A program made the position numbers and the translations under genes. Shown here piece after piece: positions 27,116 to 37,212 of a DNA stretch of 64,000 nt. The DNA is taken from contig JAJKFH010001941.1 in assembly GCA_023333565.1 (NCBI GenBank), positions 1-64,000 on the forward strand. Reading direction: 5' to 3'. The notes under the pieces were generated by a model that did not search any database, had not been told where the DNA came from, and worked only from the letters and a program-made list of their open reading frames with translations. This DNA is from Puffinus mauretanicus. Lineage: Eukaryota; Chordata; Aves; Procellariiformes; Procellariidae. Each line of letters starts with the position of its first letter. Position 1 is the first letter of the stretch.

Positions 27116-29824
27116 GTGGTCTCGACTACTACATGATATTTTTGGTAAGAATAGCAAAAGAGCATATTTCATGAATTAAGCCATCCTTTCACTACTGAAA
27201 CAGTTTAATGAACATCAGCATGTTCTCATAAAGAAAAAAGGAGCTATGGATTCACTCTGTATGCATGTTTTTGCATATTTTTCTTTTAAAAGTCTTTAAT
27301 AGAAATGTACAAAAAACAATATGAGAAATAAGACTGAAGTAATTGAAAACTGTTTTTACTTCTTAGTTTCTGTATCCATACTTTTATCTTTCTTTTCAGT
27401 GATCTAGTTTTTCTTTAAAAAACCCCCAAACACTGGTTACCATAACAAAACTTAAAAGCTTGCATTTTAACCAATATTATCCTACTATATTCTTAAATTA
27501 ATTTGTAAATATAGGCTGGGCTTTTCTTAAATGAATAACTTCTTATAAAAAGTCAAGACTGAGATACAAAACTGACACAAACTGACAAGACTTCAGCTGA
27601 GCCAAAGCATATCAATGATAGACTTCAACCTCAGTGAACATGAAGGTCGAATATTGTTAAAAAAATAGAAACGGATTCACAAAGTTATGCAAATTCTATA
27701 ATCTACTGATCTGTTGCTGTGATTGACTTAGGTGTTCCTGGACACTTACTTAGTGGGGTATCAGTGGAAGCTGAGCATAATTAGCACTCAAAAATTGTAC
27801 TTTTTATTCAAAAATAGACATTTAAAAGGCTGGCTTCCAGATGTTTTTAAAAGGAGGAAAAAGAGAAGGAATAGCAAGAAGCCAGCCAACCCAAAATGAG
27901 TTACTTTGTCTTCTTTTTCATGACAACACCAACCTAAAACTCAGAAGAAAATCAATATATTAAAAATACTAAAGAAAATACAGGAATAATTTCTCTTCTG
28001 ACAGATACACAGAGTTTGTCACTGTGATTAATTAAATAAGAAACTGACCCAGGTTTCACAGGTCATGAGTCCTTGGGGTGGAACACTCAAAAATGATGTT
28101 ATGAGGGGTTTTGGTGACCGAAAGCAGTCACAGCTTCCCTTGCTCCGTGTTAGGGCTGGTGACACAAGGACCGGGCTGTACGCAGGACTGAAAGGAAAAG
28201 TGGGACACCTAAAGACATACAATATGCATATTCCACCATTGCATCTACTTTCAATGCTTCTTTAGGACAGCTTGTATAATCCTCTGAATTCACTAAAAAT
28301 GATCATTGTACATCAAGGCGCATTGCTGTTTTCCTTCCAGGAGGACAAGCGTAGCCAATCTTTGTATTTTGTACTGTTTTCCCTCAAGTCCCTCCACCAG
28401 GTGGACACTGCATCTGAACTGCCTCCAGCAAGGGCTGTGAGTCTTCAAATATTAAAAAGTGTCTGCTTTTTAGGAAAGAGAACAAACTGTTTTCCATATC
28501 CACAGATCAGAAAGGAGCATGCTTAAATTGCTGCACTAGAAATGTAATTTAACAGTAGCAAACAGCTTTCTGATTGTAAATGATAGCTGAGCACTAAAAC
28601 AGAGTGTCTACAAAGGTGATGGGGTTTCCATCAGTGGTGGTTTTTAAGGATAAATAAGTATTTATGAAGATTGGTTATACATAATTAGTCGTTCTTCTTT
28701 CTGATTTCTGTTTGCCTTCTGAGATGCAGGGCAGTTAGATCAGGAGCTCCTCCAGCAGAACCCTCTTTCACAGTGCTCTGCACGTACCCAGCGAGTCTTG
28801 GGAGATGAGGGAAGGAAAGACAACCTCACCTATATTTTTGGTAAACTTCAGATAGACTCTGAGTAATAACATCTCCCACGAACTCTCAGGATAATGAAAA
28901 ATAGAGTCAGTCTAATGATCAGGACTCTGAATGAAGCCCTCTCCCAGAGCAAATTAAAACACCGTACAGCTCTGCCTGAATCAATAAGCACCGACTCAGG
29001 TAGTTACCAAAATCAATAAAGAAAAAAGTCTGGCTCAGACAAAATCAAGCTTAAGCTGCCTCCATCCACTGCAATAAAAAAGTTTCACTAATTACCTGAA
29101 AGTGAAACCAGTCTCTGTTCTATCACAAAAATGATGGGAGTTGGAAAAAGGATTCACCAAAACCCAGAGAGCAGACAGCAGCACTGCAAACTGCTGCAAG
29201 TCTGCCAGACCTTAAGTTAAGATCTATGGCAACTATGGAATGATTTTTCTGTGTTGAATTTGTCATTTTGATCTCTATATTTTAATGTCCTTTCCTCGAA
29301 TTCTGACATAGCCAAAGTCAAAACAGTGGTAAGGTGACTGGCAGCATACAAACCTGTAAAAGAAAATAACCTTCTAGTCAGCCCCGGAACTTCATAACTG
29401 AAATGAGCTTTGTCAGGCTATTCAACTAGAAGATAGGAAACACGTTTTGTAAAGCAGTCAGGATCTGTTGGTAGTTCTAATAGTAATTCTAATGAAGACT
29501 ATTAAATCCGCCTTAGAGTTTTCTCTTCGTGCCTCACAATTTATATGACAGTCTGTCATATAAAATTAACAGAAATAGTGACCTAGCAGTTTTTGTCTAC
29601 AAAAAGCCTGTTTTTCTTTACTATATCTGCACAAGTCCTTTGCACAGCTATAGAAGTATAGTTGTACCATTTTCCTAGAAACTATGAATTTCTGCTTATA
29701 TATGCATCCATATAACAAATTCTCAATATTCCAAGAGCAATCAAATTCACATGATTTACATACTTTTTTGACATGATACCTGCAGAAAAACGGCAATCCC
29801 CTCATAGCTTTTTCTTGCATAGTT

Positions 29825-30330
29825 GTATTTGGAGCCACCTCCAGGCTCCTCAGCAATGTGGACAAATTGGGTTTTGCTTCCCTTGAACGGGGAAGACTGG
29901 GGTCAAGCCAAGGCCAGGATGTTGCTGACACACAAGCCCTTTCTGAGCGGCTACGGAGAGCCTGAGAAAGCCAAGTGTGCTGCTCCTGCTGCCGCCAGGC
30001 TGGAGGGGCGGGTAGCAGCAGCGGCCACCACTGGGAAGGGTGCCCCATCTGCTCGCCGCTGGCTGCTGTCCTCCTACCCACCCGTTTTCTCCCTTTGCCC
30101 ACAACTGCCCCGGTGACCAAGGTCTCCAGGGCTAGTCAGTGGGGCCCTGGCCTTTTGACTTACATCAGCCCGTTCGCTGCCTCTGGCAACTGCTTTCTTG
30201 GCCTGTGTCTGGAGCTGACCCCAGACAAAGCAACCTGCAGACTCCCGGTTGCTTTTCCAGCAGTACACACCTGCTTCAGCAGCAGTCGTGCTTTCCGAGT
30301 TACTTCTTCCCACTGTGATCTCTTTCAGCA
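29825..30330. other. Moderately GC-rich block, unclassified
   Basis: About 500 bp with raised GC and several CpGs between AT-rich flanks. It has open frames on both strands (for example minus 30120-29566, 184 codons) without recognisable domains. It could be a small CpG-island remnant or a diverged repeat. Confidence 0.45.
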
Positions 30331-31779
30331 TAGATAACGTCGATGTTTCCCACATGGCTGAGGTATCTTCTCTAGCTTGTATTTCTATTTTGCCTATACA
30401 GAAAGATGAAGTTCATTTTACAGAACTTGACCCTTTCTATTCTTGCCCTACTACCTCGAACCAGTCAGGTGCCCATTTTATGAAGCTGCTTGAAGGTAGA
30501 CTAAGCATCCATTTAAATGACTTTTACAGACGCTGTGCCCGTGACCTGGATGTCTGCTGCACACTCCTGAGTTTTATCAGGCTTGCTCTATAGTGCCGTA
30601 TTTTATTAATTAGAAGCATTCGTCAAAATACTCTTGATTGTGTTACGTCAAGGAAAATCAGGTATTGATGCTCTCTGTTTTAAATAAAACACGGGTGTGT
30701 TTTTATGCACAGGCAACTTGCTTCTGCAGCCAACATTAAAAAGCACCCCATGGGGTAATTGTCACAAATCAAGGAAAGTGAAACAAGCAACCCTTTTCAA
30801 CAACTATAAAGCAAGAGTATGTTGCTAGACCATGGTGATTAGCTTTTGTCATTTTTACAGAGAAAATTGCTGGGCATTGAATAAAGTATGGGTACATGTT
30901 TTCATATATAATTTTTAAGTCGTCTGTTTAGAATACTTAAATTTAAAGCACTAAATTGTAATACAAAATATGGATGGGATTTTGGAAACTATAGCTTCAA
31001 ATGTAGTTCTCTGCTTTTGATTGCCTGTATTTTAAAGGCTATTTTAGAGCTGATTTTTAAGAACTGGAATAGAGAACTAGGAGAAAAAAAATCAGCATAA
31101 ACTCTGTGATGGAATGGCAACAGCTCTCAAGTGAATAGGGGCAGATGTTTACTTCTTTCTAAATGTCAGCAAGTAGCAATGAACTTCAGTTTATTAGTAA
31201 CACCTCTCCACGATGGAAATCTGGATGTAGTAACAACTACGACCTTGGGGTTACATTATTCCCAGGAATATAGATAGAAGGGAAGTTAATGCTTATAGGT
31301 ATTTGACTTTTCCGTACCAATAACTTTATAGAAGGTGAATCAAAGGTGGGTTATGAATCACGAACTTTTTTATTTAGCTTTTGAATGATATTTAAAGTTC
31401 ACATCTGCCTTTAAAATGTAAATTTCTACTCCAGGAACTTGTGGTAAAGAAAAATAATGGGGTACGGTTGATGTGACTATTGTGTCTGATCTTGTTTCAC
31501 AAATAAATAAAAAGAAAAAAAGCCTATTTTCAGTCTTGCGTTGCATAAACAAAACATGACAAATCTGGAGAATATTTTTGCAGCAAAGAAAACTGGTCAA
31601 TCAGCTAAGGCCTGAGTTGCCAAAAGATTTCTAAAATTTTCAGGGCTACTCATACGCTTTAATATTAATATTTAATATTAATACACTTTAAATTGTTTCT
31701 CTGTATTGACACTGGGGTGCAGTTTAGAGGCTTGAACCTCAACTTTATTTTCATGACAGGAAAGAAAAAAAAACAAAAG

Positions 31780-32306
31780 AATTTTGTCCTGGTTTTGGCT
31801 GGGATAGGGTTAACTTTCTTCCTAGTGCTGTGTTTTGGATTTAGTGTGAGGAGAATGTTGATAACACACTGATGTTTTCAGTTGTTGCTAAGTGCCCTCC
31901 TAGTCCAAGGACAGCTCCCGTGCCTACTGACTGAGCTAGGTACACAAGATGGGAGGGAACATGATCAGGACAGCCAGCCCAGCTGGCTAATGGGGTATTC
32001 CATACCATGTGACGTCATGCTCAGTATGTGAAGGGTAGGCGTGATCCAGGAAGTACCGATCGCTACTTGGTTATCGGTCAGCGCGGTGGTGAGCAATTGC
32101 ATTGTGCATCACTCATTTTGTATATTTTATCATTATGATTATTATTTTCCCTTTTTCTGTTCTATTAAACTGTCTTTATCTCAACCCACGAGTTTTTCTC
32201 ACTCTTACCCTTCCAATTCTCTCCCCATCCCGCTGAGGTGGGGGGGGGAGTGAGTGAGCAGCTGCGTGGTATTTGGCTGCCTGCCAGGTTAAACCGCAAC
32301 AAATTT
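31780..32306 (+). mobile_element. Solo LTR (copy B) of the same family, + orientation
   Basis: The LTR is 31785-32301 (517 bp), flanked by the 5-bp duplication AATTT (31780-31784 and 32302-32306). It starts TGTCCTGG and ends GCAACA. It contains CRE TGACGTCA at 32010-32017 and ATTAAA at 32164-32169. The 3' part includes a run of G after about 32239. It is somewhat more diverged than A and C. It is oriented toward GALR1, whose start codon is about 4.2 kb downstream. Confidence 0.93.
32010..32017. promoter_or_regulatory. Perfect CRE palindrome TGACGTCA in LTR B
   Basis: Eight-base full CREB/ATF site inside LTR copy B, about 4.5 kb upstream of the GALR1 start codon. Confidence 0.7.
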
Positions 32307-33275
32307 ATACAGGATTTTACTGAAACACTTCTCTGAAGAAGCTGTATGTCCTACTATACACAGTTTGTTCCTGTGGAATGATAAAATGTATAAAGATATA
32401 TACCTATGTATATATTTGTAAAATCAGCCTCTGATTTTTGTGTCTCACTTATTCAATGTATCCTAAAAATGAAAAGTGGGACTGTAGCTAAAAAGTGTAG
32501 GAAATTTGTACTAACACATACATTGTTTATTGTTTCTGAGGTGCTAAGTAAATGTTCATTTTTAAATATAAATGCATTTTACTGATATTGTTTGATTATA
32601 TGTTTATTATATATACATTACATAGTAACAAAGACTTTAGTAGTAATGAATATTTTAAGTCAATTTGTTGGATTGTTAAATGATTGCTCTCCTGAAACAA
32701 AAATGTACCAGTGTAAGTCAAATATGTTTATTATTGGAATCATGTAAAAAATAAGGTACCCAACCATTGGAGTGAGCAAAAGGAAGGACATCCTTGTGAT
32801 CTTTTTTTCTCAGTAATATTTTCCTGATTAAGTCACTAAGGAGTAAAGATACAGGTCTTGACTTAACAGGGTACTTAGGTTCCCAGCTCCTTTATAGATT
32901 TCTTCTACTATTTTTCCCATTGATAGCTATGGAAAATTATGGAGCCAAAATACTTTGTTGGAGGTGAGTAACAACATCTGATAAAGACAACTGTGGATCC
33001 TGGCCACAAACAGAAGATGACTGCATTTAATTTCCTGATCTTTCTGAAGTTCATAGGCATTTTAGTTTTGGCAAAAGTACATCTTTTCATGTCAAAAGGT
33101 GTTCGGGACTAGATTCAATAAAACTAGATTCAAGGGAATGCGTGAGGCACATGCTTAAGAGATCTCTTTTGCAAAGATATGAAATTTATTTTCCTAAAGC
33201 ATGGTGTAAATTTTTTACTGATATTTTTCTTCCTATTTTTTCAAGTAATTCGTGTATTTAATTATATAATTATTT
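32307..33275. other. Spacer between inverted LTRs B and C
   Basis: 969 bp of AT-rich single-copy-looking DNA, no gene. The two LTR target duplications differ (AATTT and GTACT), so this is original host sequence between two independent insertions, not a provirus interior. Confidence 0.8.
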
Positions 33276-33811
33276 GTACTTGTTGTGGTTTAATCTGGCA
33301 GGCAGCCAAATACCACGCAGCCGCTCACTCACTCCCTCCCCCACTCCCCAGTGGGACGAGGAGAGAATCGGAAGGGTAAGAGTGAGAAAAAACTTGTGGG
33401 TTGAGATAAAGACAGTTTAATAGAACAGAAAAGGGAAAATAATAATAATAATAATAATGATAGAATATACAAAATGAGGGATGCACAACGCAATTGCTCA
33501 CCACCCGCGCTGACCGATAACCAAGTAGCGATCGGTACTTCCTGGATCACGCCTACCCTTCACATACTGAGCATGACGTCACATGGTATGGAATACCCCA
33601 TTAGCCAGCTGGGCTGGCTGTCCTGATTATGTTCCCTCCCATCTTGTGTACCTAGCTCAGTCAGTAGGCACGGGAGCTGTCCTTGGACTAGGAGGGCACT
33701 TAGCAACAACTGAAAACATCAGTGTGTTATCACCATTCTCCTCATACTAAATCCAAAACACAGCACTAGGAAGAAATTTAACCCTATCCCAGCCGAAACC
33801 AGGACAGTACT
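33276..33811 (-). mobile_element. Solo LTR (copy C) of the same family, - orientation
   Basis: The LTR is 33281-33806 (526 bp), flanked by the 5-bp duplication GTACT (33276-33280 and 33807-33811). It has a CRE at 33574-33581, TTTAAT (ATTAAA on the minus strand) at 33416-33421, and an AAT repeat one unit longer than in copy A. It ends about 2.7 kb upstream of the GALR1 start codon and its own transcription direction points away from GALR1. With copy B, 979 bp away, it makes an inverted repeat. Confidence 0.93.
33574..33581. promoter_or_regulatory. Perfect CRE palindrome TGACGTCA in LTR C
   Basis: Eight-base full CREB/ATF site inside LTR copy C, about 2.9 kb upstream of the GALR1 start codon. 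Confidence 0.7.
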
Positions 33812-35439
33812 GAATTCATAACAACTTTTCCATTGGAACTTTCTATTGCATGAAAATTTTACTCAGTCTGGGTAACAAGAACAGTGGATTAAAATGTCAA
33901 CATCTGTTTGTTTACGGCAATCTTAACAGGAATCATGAGTGCTGTCAATGTGGGAACTTTCTTTCATTGATGTAAAAGCTGACAGAAAAGCTACAATACA
34001 GTTGTGTCTCTAGTTTTTTTCCCCTAATGTTCAGTCTTATAAGAACGATATACTTTACAATATATACACAACAGAAAAGCAAACCTTGAACTGCAAAACA
34101 TCTGAGGAAACTAATAGAGGCAATGCTCCCATCCAGATCACTAATGTGATTTTCAGGTTGCTTTCCCTTAAAACTGATTTTGTTTCTGTACCCACTTTTC
34201 CTGCTTACTTGTCTGTAAAATAGTCTAATGTTCTTTGGTCACCTTTCAGGCTATACTGTTCAAAAGATAATATTTCTTAAGAAAACAGAAGCATGAGCGA
34301 TGAGGACTAACGCAGACTTCAGATGGAGAGTGGAAATCAATGCAATGTTAGCATTAACTTCAGCAAGGCTAGGGTTGCACTCCTGACATCTTAGAAAAGA
34401 GTGATGGCTGGCAACCAAATATGATTCAAAAGCAAAACATCAGTGGTATTCAAAAATATTTCTTGTATCTCAGCATATGAAGGAATTCATAGTGGCAAAC
34501 ACTGGCATCAGCAACACTAAGGAAACGTGTAGAGATTTCTATTCGTTTTCACAATATATCCAGAGCACTTCCAAAATGTCCGCAATATCTGATATATTCT
34601 AGAAATGTTTAACAATGTCCATTCTCAAATCCTTTACAGAAGTAGAGACTAATAGGTTTGCATGGTAATCAAACACGTCAACAAAATGATAAGGTATGCA
34701 CATAAGAAAAAAACCCCACAAGTCTTTTAGGAATCTTTACTAGTTTATTTTTGCTTAATAGTTTGTAACTTCTACACTGAGTTACAATGGACATAGAAAA
34801 GAGTTCAATCCAAATAAAAGTTTCTCAGATCTATAGAAACTGAACTGTGCTCTCCCATTACGTGTTCCTTTGGACATAATGGACCAGACCATACATAAGT
34901 TTAATTAAAACCTAGATCTGCAGAAGGCGATAGCTCTGCAGTCAGCTGATGCACAGCTGCTGAGAAGATGCCTCAATACAAGTAGCAAAAGGAAAGGTAG
35001 GAAAAAAACCGTCAAACTGTGGACTGTAAAAGAAGCAAACAAAAGCTCATTGCCTTCAACAGCGCATCTGAGCAGTTCTGTTTGTCCCCGCTGCTCCCTC
35101 GGGAAAACGGCGGCGAAGCAGCACTGAGCTCCCGAGCAGGCAGGACGCTGCCGGGACAAAGCCGCTCTCTCCCAGCCTGCGCCTTCACCCCTGGGCCCAG
35201 CGTGCCCGCTGTATCACAGAGGGGTTTTTCACAACCAGGCAGCCAAGATTCCTGGCGAAGAGAGGTAAATACAACGTAATCGGCTGTAGCTCACTGGCCG
35301 GCAATTTGAAAATAAATGTTTAAGAACCCTCAGGAAAATCTGTTTCATTCACAAGGTATATGTGCGTGCCTGCGTGAGTATTTACATGAACTCGCATCCA
35401 TATTCTGGAGGAAGTTTTATATTTCGTCCAGTTCTGAAA
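33812..35439. other. Upstream flank of GALR1
   Basis: AT-rich until about 35080, then GC rises. A possible exon-like GC segment (about 35085-35264) ends at a donor-like AGAG|GTAAAT, with GT at 35265. No coding family recognised. Confidence 0.55.
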
Positions 35440-35890
35440 AGACTGACTTTTCGGAAGCTCTCACTTCGGCACCTTTAAGAACCGCCTGCGGCTGCTCGGC
35501 TCCCGGCCCGCCAGCCCACACGGGCGGGTAGTCGTGCCGCGGCGGCGTTTTGAAACACGGGCGTCGTGATTTGAGCGTGAAGAGCGGCCAGACTTTCTTT
35601 TCCTTTTTTTGGAAGGAGTAACAACGTCTGCCACCTTTTGTCCTGTGAGCTACTGCATATTACAGAATGATTAATGAAAACCTGTGAAGGAGGTGCAAAC
35701 AGTGAGCATAGGCGGTGTTTAGTCCGGACTAACTCTTGCTGCCGGCTACCTGTTGAGGTGGGTTTACGCAGGCGCTTCATCATTTCTGTCTTTCCAAGAG
35801 AGTTCATTTAAGCCGAGCTGGACCTGCCCAGCCCCGCTCCAGCCGTGCTGGAAGACGCGACTTCTGAGCCTCCCTACGAGCGAAGGCAAA

Positions 35891-35911
35891 ATGCAGAAAG
35901 AAGTTTTCTGA
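35891..35911 (+). other. Possible short upstream ORF (6 codons) in GALR1 leader
   Basis: An ATG at 35891 opens a 6-codon frame (M-Q-K-E-V-F) closed by TGA at 35909-35911, 600 bp before the GALR1 start. It matters only if transcription begins upstream of it. No other ATG lies between it and 36511 in the GALR1 frame. Confidence 0.35.
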
Positions 35912-35915
35912 GGTG

Positions 35916-35933
35916 GGGGCCGGGGCCGGGGCC
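35916..35933 (+). repeat. Three GGGGCC hexamers in GALR1 5' region
   Basis: Three perfect, adjacent copies of GGGGCC lie at 35916-35921, 35922-35927 and 35928-35933 within the CpG island. G-rich hexamers of this kind can form G-quadruplexes and can be length-polymorphic. Only three copies are seen here. Confidence 0.85.
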
Positions 35934-36161
35934 GGTCGGCTCCGCTCCGCTCCTCGCCCGCGGACCGCCCCGCGCTCCGGCTGCGGCCCCGGGCAGCCCT
36001 GCGGAGGCAACTGCAAGCTAAACCGCGTGGAAAGAAAAGAGGAGCGGGGGGGAAGGGGGAAAAAACAAGGTGAAAAAATCCCCCACCCCTCCTTTCCCCG
36101 GGGAGCTCAGTCTCCCGGACCAGCGGGCGGCCGCCGGCGCGGGGCGGTGCGGAGGCTCCGC

Positions 36162-36207
36162 GGGGCGGGCCCGGGCGCAGGGCGGGGGTGCGGGGGCGCG
36201 GCCGGGG
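36162..36207 (+). promoter_or_regulatory. Dense G-quadruplex-forming tract upstream of GALR1 ATG
   Basis: Seven runs of three or more G occur in 46 bp (36162-36165, 36167-36169, 36173-36175, 36180-36182, 36184-36188, 36192-36196 and 36204-36207), separated by 1 to 7 bases. This is on the coding strand about 300 bp before the start codon, so it would be present in the 5' UTR mRNA if transcription starts upstream. Its effect is inferred, not shown. Confidence 0.75.
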
Positions 36208-36370
36208 CGCCTCCCCGGCGGAGGAGGCGGCGGGGGCGCCGGGCCCCGCGGGCAGGCGGGCGGGGGGCGCTGCCTGCCGGGGGGCGGCCGGGGCTGCCGC
36301 GCCGCCTTCCGCGCCCGGCGGCGCAGGCTGCGCCCGTGCGAGCGGCGGGGCACCCTGCGCGGCGGCACTC

Positions 36371-36400
36371 TTCTCCCTCCCCTCCCTCCCTCCCTCCCCG
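36371..36400 (+). repeat. CCCT-rich polypyrimidine tract
   Basis: A nearly pure pyrimidine stretch built on repeated CCCT units, about 110-140 bp upstream of the GALR1 ATG. The opposite strand is G-rich. Tracts like this can form i-motif/G4 or triplex structures and bind Sp/KLF-type factors. That is general knowledge, not evidence from this site. Confidence 0.7.
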
Positions 36401-36510
36401 CCGCCGCCCGGCGCTGGCGGGGGGCGGCCGCCCCTGCCTCGCCGCGGTGCCGGGGAGCGGCGGCTCCGCTTTCCGCCCGTGGAAACTTTGGCCGGCGTGC
36501 AAGGGAGAGG

Positions 36511-37212
36511 ATGGAGCCGGGGGAGCCTGCCGCGGCGCGCCTCAACCGCTCCCGAGCTGGGGCAGAGACGCCCCGCGGGGAGTTCAACCTCTCCGGGCTG
36601 CCGGAGGCAGAGGGGAAACCCCTTTTCGGCATCGGCATCGAGAACTTCATCACCTTGATCGTCTTCGGCTTGATCTTCACCCTGGGCGTGCTGGGCAACT
36701 CGCTGGTGATCACGGTGCTGGCGAGGAGCAAGCCAGGCAAGCGCCGCAGCACCACCAACATCTTCATCCTCAACCTGAGCATCGCCGACCTGGCCTACCT
36801 GCTCTTCTGCATCCCTTTCCAGTCCATGGTCTACGTGCTCCCCACCTGGGTGCTGGGCGCCTTCATCTGCAAGTTCATCCACTACTTCTTCACCGTCTCC
36901 ATGCTGGTGAGCATCTTCACGCTCTCGGCCATGTCGGTGGACCGCTATGTGGCCATTGTGCACTCCCGACGCTCCTCGGCCTTGCGTGTTTCCCGTAACG
37001 CGCTGCTGGGTGTGGGGCTCATCTGGGCGCTTTCCTTCGCCATGGCCTCACCAGTGGCTCACCACCAACGCCTCTTCCACCGCGACGCCAGCAACCAGAC
37101 CTTTTGCTGGGAGCACTGGCCCAACCCACGCCACAAGAAGGTCTACGTGGTTTGCACGTTTGTCTTTGGCTATCTGCTCCCGCTGCTGCTCATCTCCTTC
37201 TGCTATGCCAAG
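36511..37212 (+). CDS. GALR1: GALR1 exon 1: N-terminus to TM5
   Basis: Codes residues 1-234 of the receptor. The N-terminus has two N-glycosylation sequons (N12-R-S and N26-L-S). TM1 (about 46-70) has the conserved N63. TM2 (about 82-104) has D93 in LSIADLAYLLF. TM3 (about 118-140) ends in DRY at 144-146. TM4 (about 160-180) has W172 and P181. TM5 (about 211-233) has P224. C120 and C199 are placed to form the TM3-ECL2 disulfide. The start at 36511 is the first ATG in this frame and has a good Kozak context (A at -3, G at +4). The same frame is open upstream to 36070, but only from a GTG and in very GC-rich sequence, so I read that as 5' UTR. The exon ends TAT GCC AAG before a GT donor at 37213. 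Without splicing, translation would stop at 37228-37230. Confidence 0.97.

Larger units (their letters stand above)
19204..31779. other. Non-coding gene desert between LTR A and LTR B
   Basis: AT-rich. Contains the poly(T) tract, CR1 fragment, GATA repeat, 13-bp duplication and the GC-rich block at 29825-30330, all listed separately. No exon-like coding segment with a recognisable family was found. Confidence 0.7.
35440..37200 (+). promoter_or_regulatory. CpG island over GALR1 promoter, 5' UTR and exon 1
   Basis: GC content and CpG density rise from about 35440, are very high from 35900 to 36660, and decline after about 37050. The surrounding DNA is AT-rich. The island covers the whole of exon 1 and about 1 kb upstream, which fits a TATA-less CpG-island promoter for GALR1 on the + strand. 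I saw no convincing TATA box and no intact TGACGTCA element in the 35440-36510 interval. The transcription start cannot be placed from sequence alone. Confidence 0.85.

Noticed and set aside
29566..30120. 184-codon minus-strand frame
   Set aside because: Lies over the GC-rich block. Composition changes abruptly at its edges and no family is recognised.
18604..33550. Repeated MIQEVPI...TWLSVSA frames at 18942, 32041 and 33550
   Set aside because: They are the same chance frame inside each of the three LTR copies, not a gene family.
31785..33806. LTRs B and C as the two ends of one provirus
   Set aside because: They are in opposite orientation, have different target duplications and enclose no retroviral genes.
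36070..36510. 147-codon in-frame N-terminal extension of GALR1
   Set aside because: It has only a GTG start, no in-frame ATG before 36511, and GC-driven Arg/Gly/Ala/Pro composition. The start at 36511 has a good Kozak context and gives a family-length protein.
35764..36963. 399-codon minus-strand open frame across the GALR1 CpG island
   Set aside because: It is antisense to GALR1 exon 1 in very GC-rich DNA where stop codons are rare. The translation is Pro/Arg/Ala/Gly low complexity with no domain.
35913..36998. 361-codon + strand frame overlapping GALR1 exon 1
   Set aside because: It is the +1 shadow of the receptor frame. The true frame carries the GPCR motifs.
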